DNA of 64,000 nucleotides from Astragalus membranaceus (lineage: Eukaryota; Streptophyta; Magnoliopsida; Fabales; Fabaceae). Each line of letters opens with the position of its first letter. Within the stretch, counting starts at the first letter, position 1. This document shows, in pieces, positions 22,162 to 32,487 of the stretch. The stretch lies in the NCBI GenBank assembly GCA_039519185.1, contig CM076847.1:90492360-90556359 (forward strand). The letters run 5' to 3'. The notes under the pieces are model-generated. The model made no database searches. It worked only from the letters and a program-made list of their open reading frames with translations, and had not been told where the DNA came from. Made by a program: the position numbers and the translations under genes.

Positions 22162-23677
22162 TGGCGTGCGGAAAAGTGATGTGCAAGTATACAAAGTCGA
22201 CAACAAGTAGTATAAAGAAGATGAGACCGTACCCCCAGGGATTGGATTAATTCTTAAGGTTTAAATAGATAGAGAAATTAGTATTAAGTAACCAAGTAAC
22301 AAACAATATTGATGGTGTGGAGACAGAAGGTAAACAAACTAAATAAATGGAGAATGTAGTCAAGTGAGAATGATAGTTGAGATGTTCTTTACCAAATAAG
22401 TCACTTTTAATAGTTTTGTGTTTATATGTGATGCAGGTGCACTGAATGCTGTTGCATTAGAAATGTACTTTTCAGTCACTGTCTTCAGAGTTTCATTACA
22501 AACTCTTATGTCTAAGTTGCTAAATAAGTTCACTCCTGTATTTTAAGTACCCACGGTATCACCCTATGGACTATGCTATCCTAGTCTAGGTTTTAGCATG
22601 GTTTCAACAAAGTTTCCTTAATTAAAACACTTACCCATATTAGTTCTTGAGTTCTAGTTATAAACCATGTCTGTATTTATAACTCTACTTGTTCTAAGTG
22701 ATCAATCTCAAAATAAGTGTTGAAAGAAGTATAAAACAAGAACTAAAATGCACACAGCACATATGATCACAATAACTTATTTAAAAGATCACTATAAGGT
22801 TAGAACATCCCAACTAAAAGAGTTTAGTTCATGCTAGACATTACAAGGCATATATAAACAGAATAGATCATATTCATATATTTGATATCACAAAAGGAAA
22901 ACAACAAGGTAAGAGTTACACGGTTGGAGTTCCTTTGCATGAAGTTGCCAAGAAATGTGGGAGCATTCACTTCACTGCATTCAGCCAGCACTACGTACTT
23001 GTGTGGAAGTAAAGAAAGAAGTTGTCAATTCCTTTCTTGCCTTCTTACAAGAGAATGAAAAACTAAATTTAAAACTATCTATATTAGTGTACGGAATGAG
23101 AGAGATGATTTTCAAGTGAGAGATGGAGGTCTTTATATAGGCTTTCAAATGGAGCTTTCCTTCGCAAGATGCTTGATAACAAAGTTAGGGTTGCCTTAGT
23201 CACTTCAGCCCAAAAAGTAATGCAAATCCTCCACTCAACCAAGAAGAGAGGTCCTCTAGTGGATGGCCAAGTGTCCCTAGGTGAGTGACTCTTCAAAGCT
23301 ATCTTTTATGGTAGGCGCCGAAATTTGTGACTTGCATGTGCTTTCATGACTAAGCATGACATCATCAGCTGAGTTCTTGAGCATCTTGATGTTCTAGGAT
23401 TTCTTCAAGCATTGTAGTCTGTTTTGAGTGCAGGTGCATCTAATGTAGGTGCAATGTTGAGTTGTTAATGCAGGGGCATCACATGCAGGTGCATTGAACA
23501 AACACATCAAAACTACAAAAATATATGCAAGATGCTAAGTTATATGCATAACCCTCTTTTAACTTTGAATGTTGTAATTTTATTTATAAAACTTTATTTA
23601 TTATATATTTTTACTTAGAACTGAGAAATTATTTAGGTTCAGATGCGTAAATAATTTTATATAAAATAGAGTTATCA
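22162..23677 (-). repeat. 5' LTR of the Athila-type element (1516 bp)
   Basis: Plus-strand start TGGCGTGCGGAAAAGTG, end ATAGAGTTATCA, collinear with 13344-14849. As the 5' LTR it would carry the element's promoter for leftward transcription. Confidence 0.93.
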
Positions 23678-24168
23678 TCCATTGAAGAAGTATCTGGAAG
23701 ATGCTTCAAAATATTGAAAATCCCACCTCTAATATAACAAAAATTACGGGGAAGATTGAAAGCTTTTTAGCTATATCACATAACAACAAAGTTTGGGAAA
23801 TGCTTCCAAATTCAGAAATACCCACATCTAATTTTAGTGCAAATCAAAGGGGACAGAAACAGTGAAGATGTCGTCAGAGAAGAGACTTGACGACATAGCA
23901 GTGCAACGACGTCGACCTTACAGACCGGCGACCGAACTCGAGCAGGCATGGCGACTGCGGGTGGCCTTGGCTGGAATTCAAGAGAGATGAGGTTCAGGAA
24001 CTTGACACCGAGAGATTTTTTCCACGTTTGTTTTCGGGAATTTTTTTTAATAACTTTGATAGTTTTGAGTCGTGGGATTTGTTTACCACCACGTGTCATG
24101 TGCATGTCAATAGTAATGGAGATTGCCATTTCCTCTCCTAATGGAGAGGATAGGAACTCGCTCCATCA

Positions 24169-24829
24169 ATAGTACTTTTTGTCTAAATAAAAATGTCAAA
24201 AAGTGTAATAAAATTGAACTTTGTTTGTCTAAACAGTTGTTAACTTTTTTTCCACACAGTTAAAATACACACTATCATTTTTTACTTTTACCATTATAGA
24301 TTTATTCAATAAAAATTGTCTTCTAGTCTGAACAAAACCAAATGTCTTTCTTATTTCTAAGTGTATCAACCAATGACAAAAATGAACCAAAAAAAAGTTT
24401 GTACTCGTTGAGAGTTTATTTCAGAAACTTATAATTTCAGAAAATGGGAAAAAAAAACGTAAATTTCATTATTCAGGGGCAATAATAGTGTGACATTTTT
24501 TCTAAGAATTTTTTTAAAGAAGCTTGAATATTCTGGTATGTAACATATTTTTTAAAATTTTAATTTGTAATATGTAATATAAGCATAATTGCCTATAAAG
24601 AAGAAAAAGATGTCTTTTATTTATTTCTAAAATTAATGTTGAGAGAGAAAGCATTAAATTATAATAGAATTTTCAAATATAAAAAAGTACTTAGAATATT
24701 AAATTACATGTATGCCGTCACATTAAGTTGTTTTTAAGTGAAAAAAGAGTTATGTTTTGCCACGTGCTTTTATTAATGATGACCATATGTATGATTGTAC
24801 AAAATTATTATCATTATTATTATTATTAC

Positions 24830-24878
<49 letters not shown>

Positions 24879-24924
24879 GTCTAAGAGATTAACATCTAAG
24901 AATTTGGGCCTTAAGATACATTCT
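24169..24924. other. AT-rich intergenic stretch with an (ATT)n microsatellite
   Basis: No gene. An (ATT)n run of about 70 bp lies at roughly 24806-24877; the leucine-rich open frame across it is an artefact of the repeat. Confidence 0.7.
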
Positions 24925-24941
24925 AAAATGTATTTTTAATA

Positions 24942-26619
24942 CCAACATGATGTGGCACAAGTGGTAGATACTTGGGTCCCTTAACCATTGTTGTGCAAAA
25001 ACGTGTGCAAGTATACACAGTCAAACAAGTAATAAAGTGATAAGAAAGATTGTTCCTTCGAGGATTAATGTTTAATAACTAACTCTACTTGATAGCACTT
25101 GAAATAATGAGTAAAAAGAAAAAATAAAAGCATGGTAAAAATCCATTGTTGTGCAAAGGTTAAAGTAAATGGTTGAGGACAGTAAAACAGTAAAATGTGG
25201 GGGTAAAATCAGAGAGATGAGTATAGCCAAGACAAGGATCTGTAATTAATCACTATGAATACAATGTTGTGACTAATGCTACGACAACACTCAGTGTGCA
25301 GAATGAATATGGATATTCCTATCTCTGTGACACGAAATGTTGTCAATGTTTCCTTATTCCTAAGCTCCCATGAGGTTCATTCCGTAGGTTGAAAAGCATG
25401 TTTCAGTTCACACCATAGCCCTAGCTTCATATTCCTATTCTTCACTAGGAAAGGGTAATATTCCTATTACTCTTCAAACTATGTTAATTTGCAAAATCAG
25501 CACTTAAATTTCTTTCCAAAAATAGAAGCACGTTATCCAAATTAAATTGATCAAGTTTAAAAAGGATGTATAGCATTTACTCACACAAATTAGTGAAGTG
25601 TCAAGCATTAATCACATTAAACATCAATAGATCCTAATTACATCACCATAGTCTTGACTACAAAGAGATCTAGCTCATAATGAGCTTAGACATGACAAAA
25701 TAGAACCTAACTACCGTAAATGAAGCCATCAAAACAATAACAGCACTACAAACAGAGTATACAGAAGAATGCAGAGTTATACAAACAAAATGAAGCTCAA
25801 AGTAAGCTTCAGATGTTGTAGATCTGCTCTAGAGCTTCTGTGCCGTGAGAATGAAGATCTGTGCTGTGAGAATGAAGATATGTGCTGCTGATTCTGAGTT
25901 TCCAGTTTCAACAATGGAGTTTCAGCACTGAAAATGGTGGAAAGATGGTTGGGGAAGACGATGGAATAGTGGAATGGAAGGTGGAATTGTACTCTCTGGC
26001 CTAGGGAACGGCGAAGGCTGAATTTAGTGCACTTTTAGGGTAAAGTACCTATTTATACCCCTTTCTCTCTCCAAGTACTATTGGGCCTTTCTTTTCGTGC
26101 AAGGCTGCCAAGTGCTCCCAACCTTAATTACAAGGACATTTTGTCTTTTAGCAGCCCACTAAATGCGCAGATTCCAAGATGCCTTTTCCACTAAGGACAA
26201 AACACCTCTTTCTTGCTTATACCACCTGAGATGCCTTTAATTTTGTTCCTTTCACCAACTGTCTGCCACGATGCTACCATAACACTAATTCAACTAAAAA
26301 TCTTGCACACTAGCACACAAGTTAAATCCCATAAAATGGCACTTGCGTGCCCAAACTATAATTTTCACAACTAAATACACTTGTATCTAACTATGTACAA
26401 TTGCCACATTTATTCACATAAATTACTCTTGGATCAAGAAAATTCTCATTTGTTTTGACATAAATAACTCACACTTCTGTGAGTTATCAACCATTTGGAG
26501 GCTGGTGCGTATGGAAAAACATTTGTTGGGAGAGGTCAACCCCTTAAATGGATCTCAGATACCTTGAAGGATTAGTCTCCACAGTCACCGTGGAGGATAC
26601 CTTGGTTTACCAAAAAAAA
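24942..26619 (+). mobile_element. tRNA-derived SINE, split by a solo LTR
   Basis: The SINE starts near CCAACATGATGTGGCAC, has an A-box-like GTGGCACAAGTGGTAGA, and continues after the inserted LTR with GTATGGAAAAACATTTGTTGG and CTCCACAGTCACCGTGGAGG. It ends TTGGTTTACC plus eight A. A long target duplication, AATGTATTTTTAATA, flanks it (within 24925-24941 and 26616-26632). Without the LTR and one target copy it is about 170 bp. It matches a SINE style widespread in legumes. Pol III would transcribe an intact copy; this one is interrupted. Confidence 0.85.
24989..26489 (-). mobile_element. Solo LTR, Athila-like (1501 bp), inserted in a SINE
   Basis: Begins TGTTGTGCAAAAACGTG, ends TGTGAGTTATCA and has an exact 5-bp target duplication ACCAT (24984-24988 and 26490-26494). 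The block TGTGCAAGTATACACAGTC near the left end is shared with the Athila-type LTRs at 13344 and 22162, but the bodies differ, so it is a related family. No internal region. Confidence 0.88.
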
Positions 26620-26632
26620 TGTATTTTTAATA

Positions 26633-26953
26633 ATTCATAAAACCTAGTTTTATTAATTTTGAAATGTAAAATACAATAAAATAGATCGAATATACATGAA
26701 AGAGATTTAGTAAGTGATTCATTATAATTTTGTAAAAAAAAGGTGATTAATTATAATACTCATAAACTTCTCCTCACATAAAAATTAAATTAAATTAGTC
26801 ATTTAACTTATAGTCATATGGAAAATAATTTATATAATATAAGTTTTTAATTAATTGTTTTTTTTAGAAAAAATACTTAAATAATTCTTAATCAAAAAGT
26901 CTTTTAGTGTTGATAAATTAAATAATTAAATTAAATTAGGAAAACATGTTATT
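26633..26953. other. AT-rich spacer
   Basis: Nothing recognisable; several poly-A/T runs. Confidence 0.6.
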
Positions 26954-26962
26954 TAGTGTTTA

Positions 26963-28314
26963 GGCTAAATTACACTTTTGGTCCTTTATCTTTGACTTAA
27001 GTTTCATTTTGGTCGTTTATCTTTTTTTCTCGTTTTGGTCACTTTATCTTTCATTTCCGTGTCAGTTTGGTCATTTATCTTTTTTTTCTCACTTTGGTCT
27101 TTTATCTTTCATTTTTGTTTCGATTTGGTCCTTATAAACAAAAATACAGAAATATGAAGAACACAATGAATGTGCTCAAGAACACTTCAATTTCTTGTTT
27201 CTTGAATAACTCATGCAATACGCGACCAAATTGAATGAAACTGGACTCTAACTTGAATAAACTTTCGCAAGGAATTCAATGGAACCAAAATTAAGCTCAA
27301 AAAAGTGTTTATGCGCAAAATCACTTATGGAACTGAAATCTTGAGCCTAAAATGCTCTAAATTCAACAAGGAATCATAGTATGGAAAGCATTTTATTTAG
27401 TAAAGCGCTAAAATGCAAAATACCGTAAAAAAATTTTTGCATCTCTAAAACGTATTTTTGCTCTTATTTGCTCATTTCTCAACCAATTTGCGTCAAACCA
27501 ATCGCGTTCAACTCGTATTGAGTGCAGAAACTGAACTAAAGAAAAGGGTTTTAATGAAAATGATGCAAATTCGAGAATGATGTGAAAAATAAAAACGCGA
27601 ATGAAGGTTTATGTTTTTCACATCGTTCTCAAATTTGCAACGTTTTTGTTGAATCCTTTTGCTATAGTTCAATTTCTGCACTTAATACAAGTTGAACACA
27701 ATTGGTTTGACGCAAATTGGTTGAGAAATGAGCAAATAAGAGCCAAAACACGTTTTATAGATGCGAATTTCTTTTTGACCGTGTTTGCATTATACGCACT
27801 TTTCTGCACAAAATACTTGTCATATTCTGATTCCTTGTTGAATTTTGAGCATTTTAGGCTCAAGAATCATTCAATTTGGTGCTCTATAGCAAAATCACCA
27901 TTGTTGAGATTGAAGGTTTTTTGAACTTCACATTCAAATTTTCAGTTCCAGAAGTGATTTTGCGCATAAACACTTTTCTGAGCCTAATTTTGGTTCCATT
28001 GAATTCCTTGCAAAATTTTATTCAAGTTATGGTCCAGTTTCATTCAATTTGGTCGCGTATTGCATGAGTTATTCAATAAACAAGAAATTGAAGTGTTCTT
28101 GAGCACATTCATAGTGTTCTTCATATTTCTGTATTTTTGTTTATAAGGACCAAATCGAAACAAAAATGAAAGATAAAGGACCAAAGTGAGAAAAAAAAGA
28201 TAAATGACCAAACTGACACAAATGAAAGATAAAGGACCAAAACGAGAAAAAAAAAGATAAAGGACCACAATGAAACTTAAGTCAAAGATAAAGGACAAAA
28301 GGTGCAATTTACCC
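26963..28314. mobile_element. Foldback MULE-like element (1352 bp, nearly one inverted repeat)
   Basis: Left end GGCTAAATTACACTTTTGG, right end reversed GGGTAAATTGCACCTTTTG. Flanking 9-mers TAGTGTTTA (26954-26962) and TAGTCTTTA (28315-28323) match at 8 of 9 bases, fitting a MULE target duplication. The two arms, each about 650 bp and including repeated GGTCCTTTATCTTT blocks near the ends, are imperfect inverted copies meeting near 27600. Open frames in either arm are short and lack domains. RNA read through it would fold into a very long hairpin. Confidence 0.75.
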
Positions 28315-28459
28315 TAGTCTTTATTATGCATAGTATCCGTGGAGCATTAATTACAAAAAGGGATATTAATGACCAAATTGATGTAGAAGTGACACATGGA
28401 ACAACAATAAATGAGATTCATTCTCAAATGTTATATATATATATATATATAGATATAGA

Positions 28460-29095
28460 TAGGGATGGAAAAACGGGTTTGACCCGTCGGGTCGGCCCAC
28501 CAACCCGCCAAAAAAAGGCGGGTTGGGTTGGGATATTGTGACCGCTAACCCGCTGAGCCCGCCCCGCCAAAAGGAGAAAACCGCGGGCTTAAGACAAGAA
28601 CGGGGCGGGTCGGCCCGCAAGCCCGTTTTTTTTTAAAAAAAAAACATCAGAGTCAGACAGACCAATCCATTTTATAAAAAAAAATTAGGGCCCAAAATTA
28701 GAATCCAGCGCACTGCGCACCCCAAGCCCAACCCGTTTTGTTCATTTTAGGTTTCACTTTTCACTTCTCAAACAATTGATATATAGTTAATCCTGGTAAT
28801 TCCAATGCTATTATTGTTTTATATTTTTATTTCTGTTAAAAAAAGCTTTATAAAAAAACTGTTTTAAAAAGGAGGTGAAAAATCTAATTGAAATTGAAAT
28901 GTTAAAAATAGGTGAAAATTTTGTTCAAAAAAATTGCAAAAAAAAAACTAGGCGGGCCAGCCCGCCACTTGGGGCGGCGGACCAGTATGTTGAGCTCGCG
29001 GTTAGTTGGCGGGCCAACCCGCCCCGCCCCTATTTTAGCGGGCTTTAGGCAAAGCAGGGCAAGGCAGGGCGGGCTGGCCCGTTTTGCCATCCCTA
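28460..29095. mobile_element. Non-autonomous hAT element rich in GGCGGG/CCCGCC motifs (636 bp)
   Basis: Ends TAGGGATGGAAAAACGGGT (left) and, reversed, TAGGGATGGCAAAACGGGC (right). Exact 8-bp target duplication GATATAGA at 28452-28459 and 29096-29103. The subterminal parts are full of GGCGGGTTGG / CCAACCCGCC motifs and the middle is AT-rich and non-coding. Confidence 0.9.
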
Positions 29096-29125
29096 GATAT
29101 AGATTACTTAAATACCTTGACATCA

Positions 29126-29446
29126 CTATTTTTGGTTACAACCATAATTTAGAAAATCGGTCCAAACCGACCGGTCTAACTAGGAACCAAACTTGTATTC
29201 GGTTCAAAACCGCGTATGGCAATAATCAGATTTTGAACCGGAAAATTGCCACTAAACCGCCAAAACTAGACTGAACCGTGCGTGAAAAAAATTTAAACTG
29301 CATTTAACAACATAGTGGGCAACAACCAATTATAATTTGTGTCTTCGTCGGTTTAATGACCGGTTCGGTTCAAGCACGGTTGAACCCTTGAACCAGTGCT
29401 TTCACCGGTTCAATGACCGGTCCGGTTTTCAAAAGATTGGTTACAA
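29126..29446. mobile_element. Non-autonomous DNA element with ACCGGTTC-rich ends (about 320 bp)
   Basis: Ends contain GGTTACAACCATAATTTAG (left) and, reversed, GGTTGTAACCAATCTTTTG (right), followed inward by ACCGG/CGGTCC blocks. The same 11-mer CCTTGACATCA stands at 29115-29125 and 29447-29457 and includes the target duplication. Duplication size leaves hAT (8 bp) and MULE (9-11 bp) both possible. No coding capacity. Confidence 0.7.
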
Positions 29447-29491
29447 CCTTGACATCAATATAATATAAAAGCTAGAAAAAAATCAAATTAA

Positions 29492-29928
29492 CGCTCTGTT
29501 TGGCAAGTCTCATCCACTAGCGGATACCGGATTTGACTAGCGGATGATAAATAGACGTGTTTGGTAAGTATTAGCGTTTAGCATTTTTTGGGTAGTTTTT
29601 TCCATTTTTGCAAACGCCACTTCAGTTAGCGTTTTTTGAAATGCTACTTATAGCGTATAGCGCCTCACTCTTTGTCATTTTTACACTCACTATTTTTCTT
29701 AAATTCTATCGCTATCTCTTTAAATTAAACTAAACAATTTTAAATCCATATTTTTGATGCCATTTTACATTTATCAGTTAGTTAAACCGCTAGTTTTACC
29801 AAATACATGATCTTTTAGCCACTAGCTTATCAGCTATCGACTATCCGCTATCTCATCCACTATCTATTATCCGCTTATCCGCTATACATTGGCTTATCCT
29901 TATCGACTACTTTTCACCAAACAAAACC
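29492..29928. mobile_element. PIF/Harbinger-like MITE (about 437 bp)
   Basis: Left end CGCTCTGTTTGGCAAG and reversed right end GGTTTTGTTTGGTGAA form imperfect terminal inverted repeats. TAA on both sides (29489-29491, 29929-29931) fits a 3-bp duplication. Subterminal inverted AGCGGAT / ATCCGCT motifs are frequent. A hAT origin is the alternative, but I see no 8-bp duplication. Confidence 0.55.
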
Positions 29929-30114
29929 TAAATCTCTCCCCTTCATTTCTCTTCCCTCTCATCTGTTGGACCAAACAAGCCCTACATTTCAATTTTAGTA
30001 CCAGGAATCACTAGTTAAGCAATCCATCTATTTATATAAATCTCAGATAGAAATATTAGATATGTACAATGATATGGGCAACATTTTTTTTGTAGTGTTG
30101 TTACATTGTAACAA

Positions 30115-30370
30115 GAAAAAAAGGGAAAAGAAAAGCAAAAACTCAGACACTCAGCTTGTCAAGCAACAAAAGAGACACCGCTCCTAGAGGGGGCTGGTGC
30201 CAACGAGAAGAGCAAGAGGAATGAGAACCCTCTTTTGCCATGAAGTGAGCAACGACATTCTATTCTCACAAGACATGTGGATCATCTGAACATTACCACA
30301 ACTGAGCAAGCTCTCAGAAATCTTCAACAAAGTTGTTGCATAGTTGTGGAGAGATATGGGCAACATTTAA
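30115..30370 (-). pseudogene. Remnant resembling the RNase H tail of a plant non-LTR retrotransposon
   Basis: On the minus strand one frame gives LLSCGNVQMIHMSCENRMS and, after a frameshift near 30245, the next frame gives VAHFMAKEG and then a Trp/Pro-rich tail to a stop. The order (His-Val-like segment, Glu-Asn, Ala-His, Ala-Lys-Gly) resembles the RNase H-like domain at the end of plant LINE proteins or its host relatives. The match is short and by eye. Confidence 0.35.
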
Positions 30371-30862
30371 AGTTACCTAGTGGTAAATAATGATGTCGTC
30401 TTTAAAAAAGGATTGTAAAATTTATAAGTGCGAAAACAATTCATATGAATGACAAGAAAAACACATTATAAAGTGGGTTTCTATAATAACACATCAGCAG
30501 CAGGCTGAATGTTTATAAGTGATGGTATCTTTCGTTTCGTAACAACAAGTATTACTCCACTGCAAATGTTGACACTCGCTCGTGCATTTCGTTTCGCACC
30601 AAATAGTGTGGTGGTGCTCATTAAAGATTCATTTAGATGTGGCAGAATTAAAGCTAAAGAAAAGAGAAAATCAGCGTAAATCATGAATCATAAATGAAAA
30701 TACTAAATTAAACTCAAGAGGGTGATTGATAGAGCGAGTCATCCGCTTAACGTTCTCTCTCTCTCTCCCTCTTACGTTGCAATATATGTACTCCATCTCA
30801 TTTCTTCCTCTTCCATTTCCCACATACTCATTCTCTTTCTCATAACAATTACACAACACAAG
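30371..30862 (+). promoter_or_regulatory. Promoter and first, non-coding exon of the SAM synthetase gene
   Basis: A CT-rich pyrimidine patch (TTCTCTCTCTCTCTCCCTC) at about 30752-30772, typical near plant transcription starts, lies upstream of a leader exon that ends ACACAACACAAG at 30862 before GTACGC. No convincing TATA box is seen, so the start site is only placed roughly between 30720 and 30780. Confidence 0.6.
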
Positions 30863-32485
30863 GTACGCATCCTCTCTCTCTCTGTCTCTCGCTTTCCAAT
30901 TCAGAATTCAAATTACACGATTCCTTCGCATGATTCGTTTTCTTTTTCTGCACTACGTTTAGATCTAACACATACTGCTTCTATGATCTCTTTGTACTTT
31001 TTTTGCTTTATTCTGTCAATGCAATGCTGTTGTGAATTTGGATTCGTTTTGCGTTGTACGAATCCTCTTGGATCTCGAATCGCTTCTGCTTGCACAGATC
31101 TATAGCTTGATTAACTAATTTGTTGTCTGCGCGTGCCGTTTGTGAATTCTGCAACTGTTTGGAAATCAAAAGATTCAAAACAGTAAGAAACAATAACGCC
31201 TATTTTATTACTATTGGATCTTTTGTTTAAGATACTTTTCCAAGCTCATGAACAAAAGAAATTCCAGAACACGAAAACAGCCACGTATTTTCTAATATTA
31301 CATTACATTCACATCTACATCTTTCATCAACGATTTTGTACAAATTGATTATTATGTCACCCTTCCGCTCCTTTTTATATGTAACTAAGAAGTTTTCATT
31401 TATTTTTGTTATTTTGTATGAATTTAAATTTAGTTACCGAAAGAGAACATTAATAGTTATTTTGACAATGAGAACATTAATAGTTGATATTACCACCTCA
31501 GTTATTTTTTAATGATTTGTTTTACGCAAATTAAAGAAACCATTAAATTTTGTTATTTTTCCTACCATAAATTAAAGAAACCATTAAATTTTGTTATTTT
31601 TAATAGACATCTTTATCGCGCTCAAGTGATTAGTCGCTACAGTTGCACGCAGAGGATACCGGGTTCACACAAAAAAATTATTAGTTTTTTCCCGATAATG
31701 CTTTTTGTCGTTTATTATTCACCATCACCGCACTTATTTCTCTTCATACTACCTCCTTTTCATAATACACGTCGTTTTTTAACAATAATTTTGTTTCATT
31801 TTACTTGTCATTTTCAAAGTCCAATTCAACATTAACTATTGTTTTGTCAATAATACCCTTGACTTATAATGCAGAGAGATAAATATCTATAATGAAATAA
31901 TAAATAGTTAAGGATATTTCAGAAAAAAGATAAATACCCACATCAAAAGCAAAAAAATTTATTAGTCTTCTTAGTATTGTAAATAATCTTAAAAGTTAAA
32001 ATGACATGTATTGTGAAATACAAGGAGAATTAAATAATTATAGGTACAATTGAGAAACAAACAATCAATGTAACTCTAAAACTGTTAAAATGGCAAATAA
32101 AAAATTTCAATTTTTTTTTCAAAAACCGAGAAGTAAAAAGGAAATGTGGGAATTAAATGTTAATAAACAAAAAATTAATTAAATGTTAATATTTTTATTT
32201 TAGATAAAATGCAATGCAACAAAAGGAGCACTTGATGTTTTTTTGGATCCGTCTTCTTTAAAGTTAACAACTCATTTTAAAGATGAAAATCAATAGCTAA
32301 ATTATTTACTTTACTCTGAGTTAACTCATTATAAAAAGAGCAGACAAATCCTTTTATATGGGAATTATTCCCTTTCCTTAGTTGTCGTGCATGACTTTAG
32401 GAATTTTTTTCATTTCATGGACATGCACGGAATAGTAAATTGCTTTTATTTTAGTCAACTAACATATTTGAGTCTTTTTGAACAG
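30863..32485 (+). other. Intron in the 5' UTR of the SAM synthetase gene (1623 bp)
   Basis: Begins GTACGCATCC after a leader exon ending AAG and ends TTTTTGAACAG two bases before the start codon. Plant SAM synthetase genes typically have an intronless coding region and one leader intron just before the ATG. It contains a Stowaway MITE at 31749-32030. Confidence 0.8.
31749..32030. mobile_element. Stowaway-type MITE (about 282 bp) in the SAM synthetase leader intron
   Basis: Left end CTACCTCCTTTTCATAATAC followed by ACGTCG; the right end reversed shows CTCCTTGTATTTCACAATAC then ATGTCA, the usual Stowaway (Tc1/mariner) ends. TA flanks both sides (31747-31748, 32031-32032). AT-rich and non-coding. 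Confidence 0.7.
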
Positions 32486-32487
32486 AT

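Larger units (their letters stand above)
13344..23677 (-). mobile_element. Full-length Athila-type Ty3/gypsy retrotransposon (about 10.3 kb), inactivated
   Basis: Two LTRs (13344-14849 and 22162-23677) enclose, on the minus strand, a tRNA-Asp primer site, gag, protease, reverse transcriptase/RNase H, integrase, a non-coding tail and a polypurine tract. An exact 5-bp target duplication TCCAT lies at 13339-13343 and 23678-23682. The LTRs are about 1.5 kb. In one aligned stretch of about 350 bases (13550-13900 against 22370-22720) I counted roughly a dozen differences, so the insertion is fairly young. Several stops and frameshifts in every coding part show the copy is dead, though LTR transcription is possible. 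It sits inside the MULE at 12865-24159. LTR length, tRNA-Asp primer and protein style point to Athila, but no env-like ORF is seen. Confidence 0.92.
12865..24159. mobile_element. Non-autonomous Mutator-like element (MULE), split by an Athila retrotransposon
   Basis: Terminal inverted repeats of about 82 bp lie at 12865-12946 and 24077-24159; they begin GAGTCTGGATCCTCTCC and, reversed, GAGTTCCTATCCTCTCC, and stay alike through GACACGTGGTGGTAAACAAA. An exact 9-bp target duplication GCTCCATCA is present at 12856-12864 and 24160-24168, the size typical of MULEs. Without the inner retrotransposon the element is about 960 bp. Its interior has no transposase; a GC-richer patch near 13030-13140 and another near 23870-23960 could be captured host sequence, but I recognise no gene there. 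Confidence 0.88.

Noticed and set aside
24757..24939. Leucine-rich open frame
   Set aside because: Created by the (ATT)n microsatellite.
27601..28307. Open frames in the foldback element as transposase
   Set aside because: Short, Phe/Leu-rich, mirrored in both arms, with no MULE transposase motif.
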